A stretch of 64,000 nucleotides of DNA from NCBI GenBank assembly GCA_964537975.1, contig CAZIDP010000007.1, positions 62,001-126,000 of the forward strand, given 5' to 3'. The position numbers were made by a program, and so were the translations under genes. The DNA is from SCBR16-9 sp964537975 (GTDB taxonomy: Bacteria > Hydrogenedentota > Hydrogenedentia > Hydrogenedentales > SCBR16-9). The stretch's first letter is position 1. Each line of letters starts with the position of its first letter. Of this stretch, positions 7,742-16,064 are shown piece by piece. The notes under the pieces were generated by a model, which worked only from the letters and a program-made list of their open reading frames with translations, searched no databases and was not told the origin of the DNA.

Positions 7742-8587
7742 ATGTCAAATCGGTTTAATGAAAAAGTTGTTTTTATTACAGGTGCATCATCAGGCATCGG
7801 TCGCGCTACTGCGTTGGCATTTGCACGAGAAGGTGCACTATTAGCATTGGCAGCCAGGCGCGTAGATCGCCTCGAAGCAATCAAGACTGAGATTGAAGCG
7901 CTTGGAAGCAAAGCGCTATCACTCATTTGTGACGTAACAGATAGGGAGTCACTTGATACAGCGGTTCAAGAAACTATTGCGCATTTTGGCCACATTGATG
8001 TCGTCATCGCAAACGCTGGATTTGGGGTAAGCGGCGCAGCAACCAAACTGGACACTCCGGATTACCGTCGTCAATTCGAAACCAATGTGTTTGGTGTGTT
8101 GGATACGCTGTATGCCACATTACCGCACCTTGAAAGTAGTAAGGGACACATATGTTTTCTGGGAAGCGTAATGGGCCGCATGGGGCTTCCCGCATCAGCT
8201 CCGTATAATGCCAGCAAATTTGCTGTCGTCGGGTTGGCAGAATCATTGTATTATGATTTGCGCGAAAAAGGCATCGGGGTATCGGTAATAAATCCCGGTT
8301 GGGTAGAAAGTGAATTCCGTAGTGTTGATAACCAGGGGGTTCGCACGGTGGAAGAACACGAAGAACCTATCCCCCGCTGGCTGGTGTATCCAGCAGAAAA
8401 AGCAGCCGCCGACATCGTTAACACAGTATACAAACGACGATTTGAAGCCGTGATAACGGGGCATGGGAAAGTAGCTGTGTTTTTTGCACGCCATTTTCCA
8501 CGCTCAACACGCTGGTTCATCGGTCGAAGCGTTAAGGGTCGAATCGACAAAGTCGAGCGTGCCAAGCGAGGAAAATTAGCGCAATAA
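7742..8587 (+). CDS. short-chain dehydrogenase/reductase
   Basis: 281 residues. Classical SDR layout: TGASSGIG cofactor loop at residues 12-19, an Arg-rich AARRVDRLE segment after beta-2 (favours NADP), CDVTD, NAGFG, a serine in FLGSVMGRMG and the catalytic YNASK. The tail (SVKGRIDKVERAKRGKLAQ) is basic. The substrate is unknown. The stop is 25 bases from the convergent cyclophilin gene, with no terminator between them. Confidence 0.9.
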   Translation: MSNRFNEKVVFITGASSGIGRATALAFAREGALLALAARRVDRLEAIKTEIEALGSKALSLICDVTDRESLDTAVQETIAHFGHIDVVIANAGFGVSGAATKLDTPDYRRQFETNVFGVLDTLYATLPHLESSKGHICFLGSVMGRMGLPASAPYNASKFAVVGLAESLYYDLREKGIGVSVINPGWVESEFRSVDNQGVRTVEEHEEPIPRWLVYPAEKAAADIVNTVYKRRFEAVITGHGKVAVFFARHFPRSTRWFIGRSVKGRIDKVERAKRGKLAQ

Positions 8588-8612
8588 TTTTAACAATTAA
8601 GTATATTTCAGA

Positions 8613-9131
8613 TCAGGCTTCAACAACACGAACCTTTTTGATGTAATCCAGGTTAGGGAATTTTTCTTCCAAGTAGGCATTGCCTTTCTGTTGTATGGCA
8701 TGTTGGTCTGGTGCTTCACCATACTCATCATAAATGGCATCTACCACATCCATACCTTCAACCACTTCACCAATAGGTGAGAAACCTTGATTGTCAAGGA
8801 AACTGTTGTCCCCATAGTTGACAAAAAACTGTGTTGTTCGTGTGTTTGGACCAGCAGTGGCAAAAGTCAAGGTGCCTCGGCGATTACTCTCCTTGACCAC
8901 ATCATCATCGATATTGTTATTCCGCCACTTTTCGGCGACCTCGGGATTTCCATGAATCCCGAATTGCACAATAAATGGACGTGGCTTTGTAACCACACGG
9001 AAAAATCGTACACCTTCAAAAAAATTATCTTCAACCAATTCCATGAAACGTGCCACACCTTGCGGTGCCCAATCTTCATGCAATTCGACCGTAAAGGTTC
9101 CACAGGTGCATTCAAATTCAATTCGGGACAC
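8613..9131 (-). CDS. cytoplasmic cyclophilin-type peptidyl-prolyl isomerase
   Basis: 172 residues starting at a GTG preceded by GAGGAGATCGTT. The cyclophilin fold is shown by FFEGVRFFRVV, FIVQFGIHG, TLTFATAGPNTRTTQFFVNY and GFSPIGEVVEGMDVVD. The catalytic Arg lies in the FFRV block. There is no signal peptide, so it should act in the cytoplasm. It lies downstream of a longer exported paralogue with nearly the same blocks, evidence of a tandem duplication. The two are separated by 83 bases and are probably co-transcribed. Confidence 0.92.
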   Translation of the reverse strand: MSRIEFECTCGTFTVELHEDWAPQGVARFMELVEDNFFEGVRFFRVVTKPRPFIVQFGIHGNPEVAEKWRNNNIDDDVVKESNRRGTLTFATAGPNTRTTQFFVNYGDNSFLDNQGFSPIGEVVEGMDVVDAIYDEYGEAPDQHAIQQKGNAYLEEKFPNLDYIKKVRVVEA

Positions 9132-9214
9132 AACGATCTCCTCATTTTGTTATTCTGACAGGTAACACAATAAGCCTGTGCCTAGTCATACCACTTCAGC
9201 ATGTAGCTTAAAAA

Positions 9215-10054
9215 TTATACGGCATCACCAGTTACCGTAATGGCTTCATCCACAGTTTCGGACGTATCTTCGTCTGCATCCTCTTCATCATCTGCTTCAT
9301 CAGAGATAAGCACAGCTCGCTTTATATAATCCATATTCGGGAATTGTTCTAGCAAATAACGGTTTCCCATGGACTGGATACGTCCCTGATCCGGGCGTTC
9401 ACCATATTCTGCGTTGATATCGTCAACAATATGCATTCCTTCAACCACGCGTCCAATTGGAGAAAAACCCATATCATCCAGGCGTTCGTTGTCGGCAATA
9501 CTGATAAACAACTGTGTAGTACGCGTGTTTGGTCCTGCGGAGGCAAAACTCACATACCCCTTCTTATTGTTTTCCTTCACTGGATCATCCGGAATATTAG
9601 CCTGGCGCCATTGGGCATTGGTCTGCGGATCACCATTCAAGCCAAATTGAACAACAAAACGCGGGACAACCCTGAAAAAGCGGTTGTCATCATAAAACCC
9701 TTCACGTACCAGTTGATAAAAACGCTCCACGCCAATGGGTGCCCAATCTTTATGGATTTCCATTATAAAATTTCCATTGGACGCTTCAAACCGCACCCTG
9801 AATGTATCTGGTGTTTCTTCCGGCCAATCTTTGTTGGCATCACTTGGTGTACCAATTTCAATGTCCGCGGCTTGGGTGACTTCGCGAACCGCATTCATTT
9901 CTTCCATCATGGCTGATTGAAGCTTATGCTCTGCTTCGACCTGGTCATTTTCTTGTGCAGCTGTGGTCCTGGGCTGTTGCGTATAATAATTAAAAGCGGC
10001 AAGCCCGCCCAATCCAGCCAATACAACGACCAAGGTAACAATTTTGTGTTTCAA
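9215..10054 (-). CDS. membrane-anchored or exported cyclophilin
   Basis: 279 residues starting at TTG, with AAAGGAG eight bases upstream. An N-terminal hydrophobic segment (IVTLVVVLAGLGGLAAF) is a signal anchor or signal peptide. A linker rich in Glu and Ala follows, then the cyclophilin domain at about 85-255: FYDDNRFFRVVPRFVVQFGLNG, YVSFASAGPNTRTTQLFISI and GFSPIGRVVEGMHIVD. The tail is very acidic (EADDEEDADEDTSE). It probably assists folding of exported proteins. It is a paralogue of the cytoplasmic enzyme directly downstream. Confidence 0.9.
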   Translation of the reverse strand: MKHKIVTLVVVLAGLGGLAAFNYYTQQPRTTAAQENDQVEAEHKLQSAMMEEMNAVREVTQAADIEIGTPSDANKDWPEETPDTFRVRFEASNGNFIMEIHKDWAPIGVERFYQLVREGFYDDNRFFRVVPRFVVQFGLNGDPQTNAQWRQANIPDDPVKENNKKGYVSFASAGPNTRTTQLFISIADNERLDDMGFSPIGRVVEGMHIVDDINAEYGERPDQGRIQSMGNRYLLEQFPNMDYIKRAVLISDEADDEEDADEDTSETVDEAITVTGDAV

Positions 10055-10080
10055 CGTTAGGCTCCTTTCCAGTAAATTTC

Positions 10081-10117
10081 AAAAAAACGGCCGACTCGAA
10101 TAGTACGAATCAGCCGT
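10081..10117 (-). terminator. Rho-independent terminator of the 49-residue gene
   Basis: On the minus strand ACGGCTGATTCG pairs with CGAGTCGGCCGT across a TACTATT loop and is followed by TTTTTTT. It lies 76 bases beyond the stop of the small gene and just before the exported cyclophilin, so it separates the two units. Confidence 0.75.
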
Positions 10118-10192
10118 GCGTATGGTATACATCAGCCGACCAGAATTATGGCCGCCATACCAAACAATGCACTATACATCAGACTGTGGAAA

Positions 10193-10342
10193 TTAGTCAT
10201 TTCGTTCCAAAATCACGAGAAAATCATTATAACTTTTTCCATGATTTGGCGTAATGGTATGTACAGTCCAGCCTTCCCGCAAAAACTGTTCCAGTTTTTC
10301 TTTTCCGGAACCATTCGATTCAATAATAAGTGACGTTTGCAT
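10193..10342 (-). CDS. small 49-residue protein, DUF4177-like
   Basis: The gene runs from an ATG at 10342 to TAA at 10193. AGGAGGAGG (complement of 10348-10356) lies six bases before the ATG, one of the strongest ribosome binding sites in the window. The protein starts MQTSLIIESNGSGKEKLEQF and continues LREGWTVHTITPNHGKSYND to FLVILERND. A helix, then REGW, a strand and a final strand ending in LER is the pattern of small DUF4177-type proteins; this match is from memory. Function is unknown. It has its own terminator, so it looks like an independent gene. Confidence 0.72.
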   Translation of the reverse strand: MQTSLIIESNGSGKEKLEQFLREGWTVHTITPNHGKSYNDFLVILERND

Positions 10343-10424
10343 ATACGCCTCCTCCTGCAATACTGCCTGGCATCACAATGTATCCTTGCTATATGGTATT
10401 GGCAGTCTTATACCTGTACAAGGC

Positions 10425-10483
10425 CCCCGGTAGTCACAATAAAACGTAGTGAACAGTACTTTGCTCACATGCTCCCCGGTAGT
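10425..10483. repeat. direct repeat CCCCGGTAGT, two copies 49 bp apart
   Basis: CCCCGGTAGT occurs at 10425-10434 and 10474-10483, upstream of the 49-residue gene and downstream of the large surface-protein gene. The spacing is between four and five helical turns. They could be regulator binding sites for the small gene; the two copies may also be chance. Confidence 0.4.
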
Positions 10484-10531
10484 AACTCTTAACGATTAAC
10501 AATTACTGCTGACATATCAAATGTCAGTTGC

Positions 10532-10580
10532 AGAAAAAACTCGAATCGGCGGGCGATCCCTAATGAGATCACCCGCCGGA
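10532..10580 (-). terminator. Rho-independent terminator of the surface-protein gene
   Basis: On the minus strand TCCGGCGGGTGATC pairs with GATCGCCCGCCGA around TCATTAGG. TTCGAG and then TTTTTT follow. It lies about 65 bases past the stop of the 1329-residue gene. Confidence 0.8.
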
Positions 10581-10642
10581 TTGTTTACTTATACAATCTT
10601 GTCAATGGTCGATTTTCATCGTCCTTTAACATCGATTGAACT

Positions 10643-13600
10643 TTACCCTTCTTGTGCAACACGGCGACGCAGCATATAAGCAGCACCAAGTGACAGACCA
10701 ACAAAGGCAGTCAAGGTGGGCATTGCCAAAGCTACTTTTCCGAGGAACACAACTGGAATCAACAGTACACGCACCAATGCTGCCAAGAACGGGCTACCTG
10801 CCACGACATCAGCAACAGCGGGGCTAACCCGATAATAGGCATCTACAAATGCGGAACCAACTGCGCTTTCGAGCAGATAGGTGTCACGCACTGCGCGCAA
10901 GGTGTCAATCTCGGCAGCCATAGGTGTTCCATAGGCAGCAGTCGCAATAAAGCAAGGACCACTACTGGAACTACTACCACCGGAACCACCACTTGCCAGA
11001 CCCAGTAAGGCAATAAGCAGGGCCAACAGCACCGTCAGGAGGCGGCGATCAATACCAGCACCACGATATTCAAAGTGTTGCGGTAATGTCACAGCTGGAA
11101 TTTCAGGAGTTGAACGCAAGTAAATGCTCACATCCATCATGCCACGTCGGCTGCTATCAGGTGTGTTAAAGACCAGGCTATATTCATCAGAACCACGCGG
11201 TGTGATGAAATTGGTCTGGGTTGCTGCCAATTGCCCATTTTGTGTGCGGAATTCAATGCGATCGACCCAACCCAGGTTACCCAATGGGGATTCAATCTCA
11301 AGTTCCACACCACCACGTACCGTACCATTCAGTCCGGTCGGGGCGTTGGCATCAAGAAGTGCTTCTGCGACCTCAGATGACATGGGCGCTTCGCTACGCA
11401 GACTGAACGAATTCAGGCTGTACAGACGTGCCATGTTTATCAGCTCGATAGCATCTTCATCTTCAACTTCTGCCAACAACGCGGGGATCACTTCGTCATT
11501 CAACAGTTCAGATTGATACAGTACCAAGGCTGGTTCTTCTGCTGTTGTTTCACCCGTGACGTAATCGAAGACCGTTTCCACGCCATACAGGCTCAGACCA
11601 CTGCGTACATCACCTGCCGTAAGGTCAGACTCAATCACAGGGAAGCTGAAGGTCATGGTATCGACATCCGGAGAACCCGGGCTTGCTTCATACAGGTTCT
11701 GGGCCAATGTGAAGACGGCTGAACCCGCAGGTGGTGTATTCTTCGCAGCTTCAAGTGCTTCATAGAAGTAAACACTGAATTCGCGTACATCGGCCACCGG
11801 TTCACCAGCATCTATCAAATTGCTACCCAACCCGATTGGATGTGTGGTTTGTTTGGCTTCGACAACAACTGTGCTGGTGCGTGCAATACCATATACTGTG
11901 CCGTTTTCATCGTCCAGCACTGGAATTCGCAACGTACCAAAATCGCTGTGTGGTTGACCCAAGGTCACGCCAACTTCATAGGAATCAGCAGCATCAAACA
12001 TAAATGCCGTTGAATTCAAGCCAGCAACCGTGCGATGGCGATAATATGTGATAGCGTTTTCAAGCGTTTCACTGTTTTCACCACGGGTTACAGTCACATC
12101 GGCAAAGGCGAAAGCAACACCAGTATCATCAGTACTCGCTGGTATGATGAATTCGATAGCGCTACCATCGGCTTCGACGCGGAAACCTTGTACTTGTATA
12201 CCATCAACAAAGATATCGGTCATTTCGGTCAGGCCAGCACCATGGATTTTGGCAACAACACCACCGAACAACCATGCTTCGTTAGGTTCAACAGCCACGA
12301 TTGCCAGATTGATCTGTATGAATGTGGCAGTGAATTCTTTGTCACTATCCATAACAATGGTAATGACCTCACTACTTGCATCTTCCAGTTCATCGGCACT
12401 TGGGCCTGTCCAACCCGTAAAGAAGTATCCGTTTTCAGTATTCGGAACAGCAGTCAGCGTGACTTCTGTATCTGCTTCATAGAAGCCATTTTCTGATTCA
12501 GGATCAATCTCGACGGTACCACCTGTTTCTACATTAACTGTCAGGCGGAATTGGTCTTCTGGTGGTGCAAAATTAGCAACCACATGTATGTCCTGATCAA
12601 CGGTGAACACTATACTTAATTCGGTTCCTGCTGCTTCACCATTCAATTCCCAGCCCAGGAACGTATCAACAGCATCATTAAAGATAACTGACGCAGTTAC
12701 TGTAGTGCCATCCAGGTAAATTCCCGATGCACTTGCAGGTTCCAGCTCTATGGAAGCTTCATCAATGTTACCAACCAATTCAGTGGTAACTTCGAATTCT
12801 GCACGTGGCTCTAATACAGCCTGCAACGTGTTGGATTCTTCCAATAAAGTAACTGTTATGGGATTGCTACTGCTTAATGCTTCACCGTTGAATACCCAAC
12901 CGACAAAGACATCAACCATGTCATCATAGGTTAATGTCGCGGTTACAGATTCACCGATGACATAAGTTCCCTCTGGCAGGTGGTCTTCCTCGTAGGAAGC
13001 ACTTACTTCAATTGATGCCTGACCCACATTACCGGTAACTTCGGTCGAAAGCGTTACGGTCTGGACGATCTCAATTGCATCAAGTAAGGTAGTTTGTCTT
13101 TCAACAGCAATCAAATCTGCAACCTGAACATCCAGCATACCGGGTTCAGTTTGCGCGGGCAAGGTCACATAAATGAAGTTTTCAGAACCTTCATATGCAG
13201 TAATTGCTTGGCCATCAACTTCACGAAATTCTACGACAATATCATTTACACGTACAACGTACGCTTCTTGAGCTTGCGCAAGATTCATTGCTGTCTTGGT
13301 CTGGAAAAGACCAGACAGGGTCAATTCGCGTTCCACTCCAACCGGTATCACACTTGGGGAAACACTGTTCAATATCATTTCGGATTCAAGTGGCGCAAAA
13401 ATTGACAGTTCATTAAATACTGCAATCACACTATTTTCATTAACTGATGGTTCGGTATCACGTCGAACCCAATCGACAACTTCAGCAGAAGCCGTAATAC
13501 CATCGGCACCAGCACGTATTTCAGTAGGATATGCCCAGACTTGTACCGCATCCGGATTTTCAATTTCCAGATCATTAATTTCAAGCGTCACACTTAATGT

Positions 13601-14632
13601 AGTGGGATCGCCATAATAACTGGTACTCAAGTCTTTGAGCTGTATCAATTGATTTTGCTGCTCAAGACGATACACCATGCTGATTTCGGTAAAATTGGCC
13701 ATACCGGCAATAGCACCAGGTTGTAAATCAGCAACAGCATCAGCCCAATCCATAATGGCAGTAGCAGATGCATCACCATCAATGTCATCTACCAAGCCGC
13801 TCAATTCTGGAGAGACTTCCAGAATCAACCAGGCTTCATCAATATTTTGCATGAATACGGTATCTGACAATTGTGCTTCTTGCAACGCCTGACGATTGGG
13901 TACTGTAACGGTTACATTACCAATCGTAAGTGATTCAACACCTGCTTGTTTTACATCTTTGCCGATTGCGGCATCGTCCAAGTTGAGAATCCCAACATAA
14001 CGCATTACACCATCAATTTCGACTTGGGCAATCCAAACTTCACCAGGACCAATTTCTCTGAGGTCATCTGGGAAGCCGTTTGAATTCAGATCGATATCAA
14101 CTTCCATCAAGTTCAATTGAACCGGCATGGATGAAGCTTCATACATAAGAGTGGTTTGCTTCGCGGCTTCAACAGCATTCACCAATGCGTATACATACAC
14201 ACTGGATTGCAACTGGTCTGCCAGGAAACTTGCCAAATCCACTTTACCGGCATACGGAGCAGCAATTGGCTCAGTAAATACATTGCCCAGCCACTGGCCG
14301 TCACCGATTGTGAATTCACCATACTCATTAGCTACAAAGGTAACCAATTCATTCCCGTCCCCATCCACCGTTGCCTCGAAAGGTATAGGGATGGATTCAG
14401 TATCGGGCCCAACCTTAATGGTTCTGGCCTGGATACCGGGACGTAATGTCACCTCCTCTACTTGCTTGACGCCCAACATCATATCGATTAAATCGACCAT
14501 GTTGACGCGCTCGTCACCCGTTGCTGCCCCTGTTGGATCAGCATCATGTGAAGGTATCAACCCTATTGAAAAGGCCATAACCATCAACATGCACACGAGT
14601 GACGCAAGAATCAATTTCTTGCTCGTTCCCAT
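10643..14632 (-). CDS. large surface protein, InlB-type repeats, IPT domain, CFI-box C-terminus
   Basis: 1329 residues; AAAGGAGAAGACAG precedes the ATG. A signal peptide (LILASLVCMLMVMAFSIGL) is followed by a dockerin-like stretch (ERVNMVDLIDMMLGV). At about 528-770 there are three diverged repeats of the bacterial/InlB B-repeat type, each ending in GW-x-NGE or FTGWTG and a hydrophobic strand. An IPT/TIG-like domain follows (VEPNEAWLFGG to FIIPAST). Near the C-terminus a hydrophobic LLTVLLALLIALLGLASGG and a Ser/Gly linker lead to CFIATAAYGTPM, the CFI-box C-terminal domain. A last membrane span and RRR close the protein. It is likely anchored in the outer envelope. The leader upstream is folded (see 14633-14828). 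Confidence 0.8.
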   Translation of the reverse strand: MGTSKKLILASLVCMLMVMAFSIGLIPSHDADPTGAATGDERVNMVDLIDMMLGVKQVEEVTLRPGIQARTIKVGPDTESIPIPFEATVDGDGNELVTFVANEYGEFTIGDGQWLGNVFTEPIAAPYAGKVDLASFLADQLQSSVYVYALVNAVEAAKQTTLMYEASSMPVQLNLMEVDIDLNSNGFPDDLREIGPGEVWIAQVEIDGVMRYVGILNLDDAAIGKDVKQAGVESLTIGNVTVTVPNRQALQEAQLSDTVFMQNIDEAWLILEVSPELSGLVDDIDGDASATAIMDWADAVADLQPGAIAGMANFTEISMVYRLEQQNQLIQLKDLSTSYYGDPTTLSVTLEINDLEIENPDAVQVWAYPTEIRAGADGITASAEVVDWVRRDTEPSVNENSVIAVFNELSIFAPLESEMILNSVSPSVIPVGVERELTLSGLFQTKTAMNLAQAQEAYVVRVNDIVVEFREVDGQAITAYEGSENFIYVTLPAQTEPGMLDVQVADLIAVERQTTLLDAIEIVQTVTLSTEVTGNVGQASIEVSASYEEDHLPEGTYVIGESVTATLTYDDMVDVFVGWVFNGEALSSSNPITVTLLEESNTLQAVLEPRAEFEVTTELVGNIDEASIELEPASASGIYLDGTTVTASVIFNDAVDTFLGWELNGEAAGTELSIVFTVDQDIHVVANFAPPEDQFRLTVNVETGGTVEIDPESENGFYEADTEVTLTAVPNTENGYFFTGWTGPSADELEDASSEVITIVMDSDKEFTATFIQINLAIVAVEPNEAWLFGGVVAKIHGAGLTEMTDIFVDGIQVQGFRVEADGSAIEFIIPASTDDTGVAFAFADVTVTRGENSETLENAITYYRHRTVAGLNSTAFMFDAADSYEVGVTLGQPHSDFGTLRIPVLDDENGTVYGIARTSTVVVEAKQTTHPIGLGSNLIDAGEPVADVREFSVYFYEALEAAKNTPPAGSAVFTLAQNLYEASPGSPDVDTMTFSFPVIESDLTAGDVRSGLSLYGVETVFDYVTGETTAEEPALVLYQSELLNDEVIPALLAEVEDEDAIELINMARLYSLNSFSLRSEAPMSSEVAEALLDANAPTGLNGTVRGGVELEIESPLGNLGWVDRIEFRTQNGQLAATQTNFITPRGSDEYSLVFNTPDSSRRGMMDVSIYLRSTPEIPAVTLPQHFEYRGAGIDRRLLTVLLALLIALLGLASGGSGGSSSSSGPCFIATAAYGTPMAAEIDTLRAVRDTYLLESAVGSAFVDAYYRVSPAVADVVAGSPFLAALVRVLLIPVVFLGKVALAMPTLTAFVGLSLGAAYMLRRRVAQEG

Positions 14633-14828
14633 TCTGTCTTCTCCTTTACACCGTTTGGTTTTTTAAAACTGCCCACTCGCTATATTCAGGTTGCTGCCTT
14701 GAACATAGCGGTCAGGAGTCCCTAAACCATTACCAAAACCGGGTTTTGAAGGATATTCCTTCCCCGGCAATCAAGGGACCTCACATACATCTATAGCATC
14801 ACAGGCAAAAATAAATGCCTATAACTCA
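14633..14828 (-). promoter_or_regulatory. folded 5' leader of the surface-protein gene
   Basis: The predicted start of transcription leaves about 195 nt of leader. On the minus strand, in order: AGGCA/TGCCT hairpin; GTCCCT closing on AGGGAC; inside it CCGGG-GAAGGA-ATA-TCCTTC-AAAA-CCCGG; then CGCTAT-g-TTCA-a-GG pairing with CC-TGAA-t-ATAGCG. The last helix ends about 35 bases before the ribosome binding site. The nesting is too regular for chance, and resembles a riboswitch-like or protein-binding leader. I could not match it to a known class. Pairings are by eye only. Confidence 0.5.
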
Positions 14829-14834
14829 GAACAC

Positions 14835-14863
14835 AGTATAGAGAAATCAATATGAGTTGTCAA
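14835..14863 (-). promoter_or_regulatory. sigma-70 type promoter of the surface-protein gene
   Basis: On the minus strand TTGACA (complement of 14858-14863) and TATACT (complement of 14835-14840) are exactly 17 bases apart. This is the best -35/-10 pair in this part of the window. Confidence 0.75.
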
Positions 14864-15178
14864 CATTTATCATCAGGTAAACGTTAACAACAAACTACTA
14901 TCCCTACACCTCAATATTACCCGGACATATACCGTTTCATTACGCATACGCAATGAAGCTTTGATAAACAATCTGTCAACCCAGTGGCAAATAAGTCTGT
15001 AGATACCCTCCTTCCACCTTGGATTCCTGCAAATAAGCCTCTGTTTTTAAATCATACCTCGAAAATTTCTTGTAATGCAAGATGAAATAAGAATACTTAA
15101 TCTAATCAACAACTCTTTCTCTACAAAAATTGCCTGTAACACCTGTAATATATGAAAAATTCACCTAAAATCCATGTT
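14864..15178. other. intergenic region with no gene seen
   Basis: About 315 bases between the promoter of the surface-protein gene and the end of lgt. I see no open frame with a ribosome binding site and no clear terminator for lgt. Confidence 0.5.
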
Positions 15179-16027
15179 TCATTGGTCAGGAGAACTCGTC
15201 TCTGTTCTATCTTCCAATGTTTCTACACAATAATATTCTTTCACGTATTGGTACCACAAGATTCCCAGCACCAAAACTGCACCTACAACCATACCAATCG
15301 ATACCCCTTGAGATAATGTCAGACCGTAATAGGGCCTTTCTGTATCTCCTCTGAATATCTCAACCACAAATCGCATTACTCCGTACAACAAAGGATATAA
15401 AAACAATATCCCACCTGGTGGATGCGGCTTGTTCGACAAATAACGCATCGCAAAGAAGACCAGTATCAGTCCTGCCATTTCATATAATTGCGTGGGATGT
15501 ACAGCGGCAGTTTGTAACGCATCCGATTGTATTATTCCTGAATGAACCTGATGATCAAACAGCGAAGAACCTTTCGGAAACGAAACACCCCAAACCCTGT
15601 CCGTAATAGTACCCCAACAACAGCCATTTAAAAAACATCCGAATCGTGCTACCGCATGCGCCAGTGGCACTTGCGGTAAAATAAGATCACCCACCTGCAA
15701 AATTGGTACACGGCAATACTTTAAATACAATAAGCCACCAACCACACCACCCACCAGTCCTCCGTAATACACCAATCCGCCCTGCCATACAACCAGGGCT
15801 TTGTAAAGCACCCAAGGGCTGTCATATTGCAGAATCCACCAGACACGGGCTCCCAGGAGCCCACCTAAAAAAACCCACAACCCCCCAATGGTAGTAATCG
15901 GGTAAGGATTCTCCTGTGCTTCATTTTTCCAAATCGTAAAGAAAACCCCGACCAGTACTGCAATTGCAAGCATGACTGTATAAGAATAAAACGCCAGAGG
16001 CCCGATTGTGTATAAAGTCGGATACAT
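15179..16027 (-). CDS. lgt: prolipoprotein diacylglyceryl transferase
   Basis: 282 residues; CAGGAG precedes the ATG. Lgt moves a diacylglyceryl group from phosphatidylglycerol to the lipobox cysteine of prolipoproteins in the inner membrane. Signature regions: GLLGARVWWILQYD, GGLVYYGGLVGGVVGG with the conserved His replaced by Tyr in this segment, then HAVARFGCFLNGCCWG and HPTQLYEMAG. About seven membrane segments are visible. The HAxxRxGCFxxGCCxG block is the diagnostic Lgt signature. At least two proteins in this window (19608 and 58443) have lipoboxes and would be substrates. Gene spacing to the upstream Fn3 protein is 37 bases. Confidence 0.95.
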   Translation of the reverse strand: MYPTLYTIGPLAFYSYTVMLAIAVLVGVFFTIWKNEAQENPYPITTIGGLWVFLGGLLGARVWWILQYDSPWVLYKALVVWQGGLVYYGGLVGGVVGGLLYLKYCRVPILQVGDLILPQVPLAHAVARFGCFLNGCCWGTITDRVWGVSFPKGSSLFDHQVHSGIIQSDALQTAAVHPTQLYEMAGLILVFFAMRYLSNKPHPPGGILFLYPLLYGVMRFVVEIFRGDTERPYYGLTLSQGVSIGMVVGAVLVLGILWYQYVKEYYCVETLEDRTETSSPDQ

Positions 16028-16064
16028 TAACCGGTAACTCCTGGTGCAGTCTCACCCAATAAAT

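Noticed and set aside
13094..13616. Plus-strand frames of 100 or more codons inside the 1329-residue gene
   Set aside because: They are frame shadows of the surface-protein gene without ribosome binding sites or recognisable motifs.
14640..14790. SRP RNA (AAGGCAGCAACC on the minus strand)
   Set aside because: The domain IV core (GGTCAGG...GGAAGCAGC) is not present in the right order.
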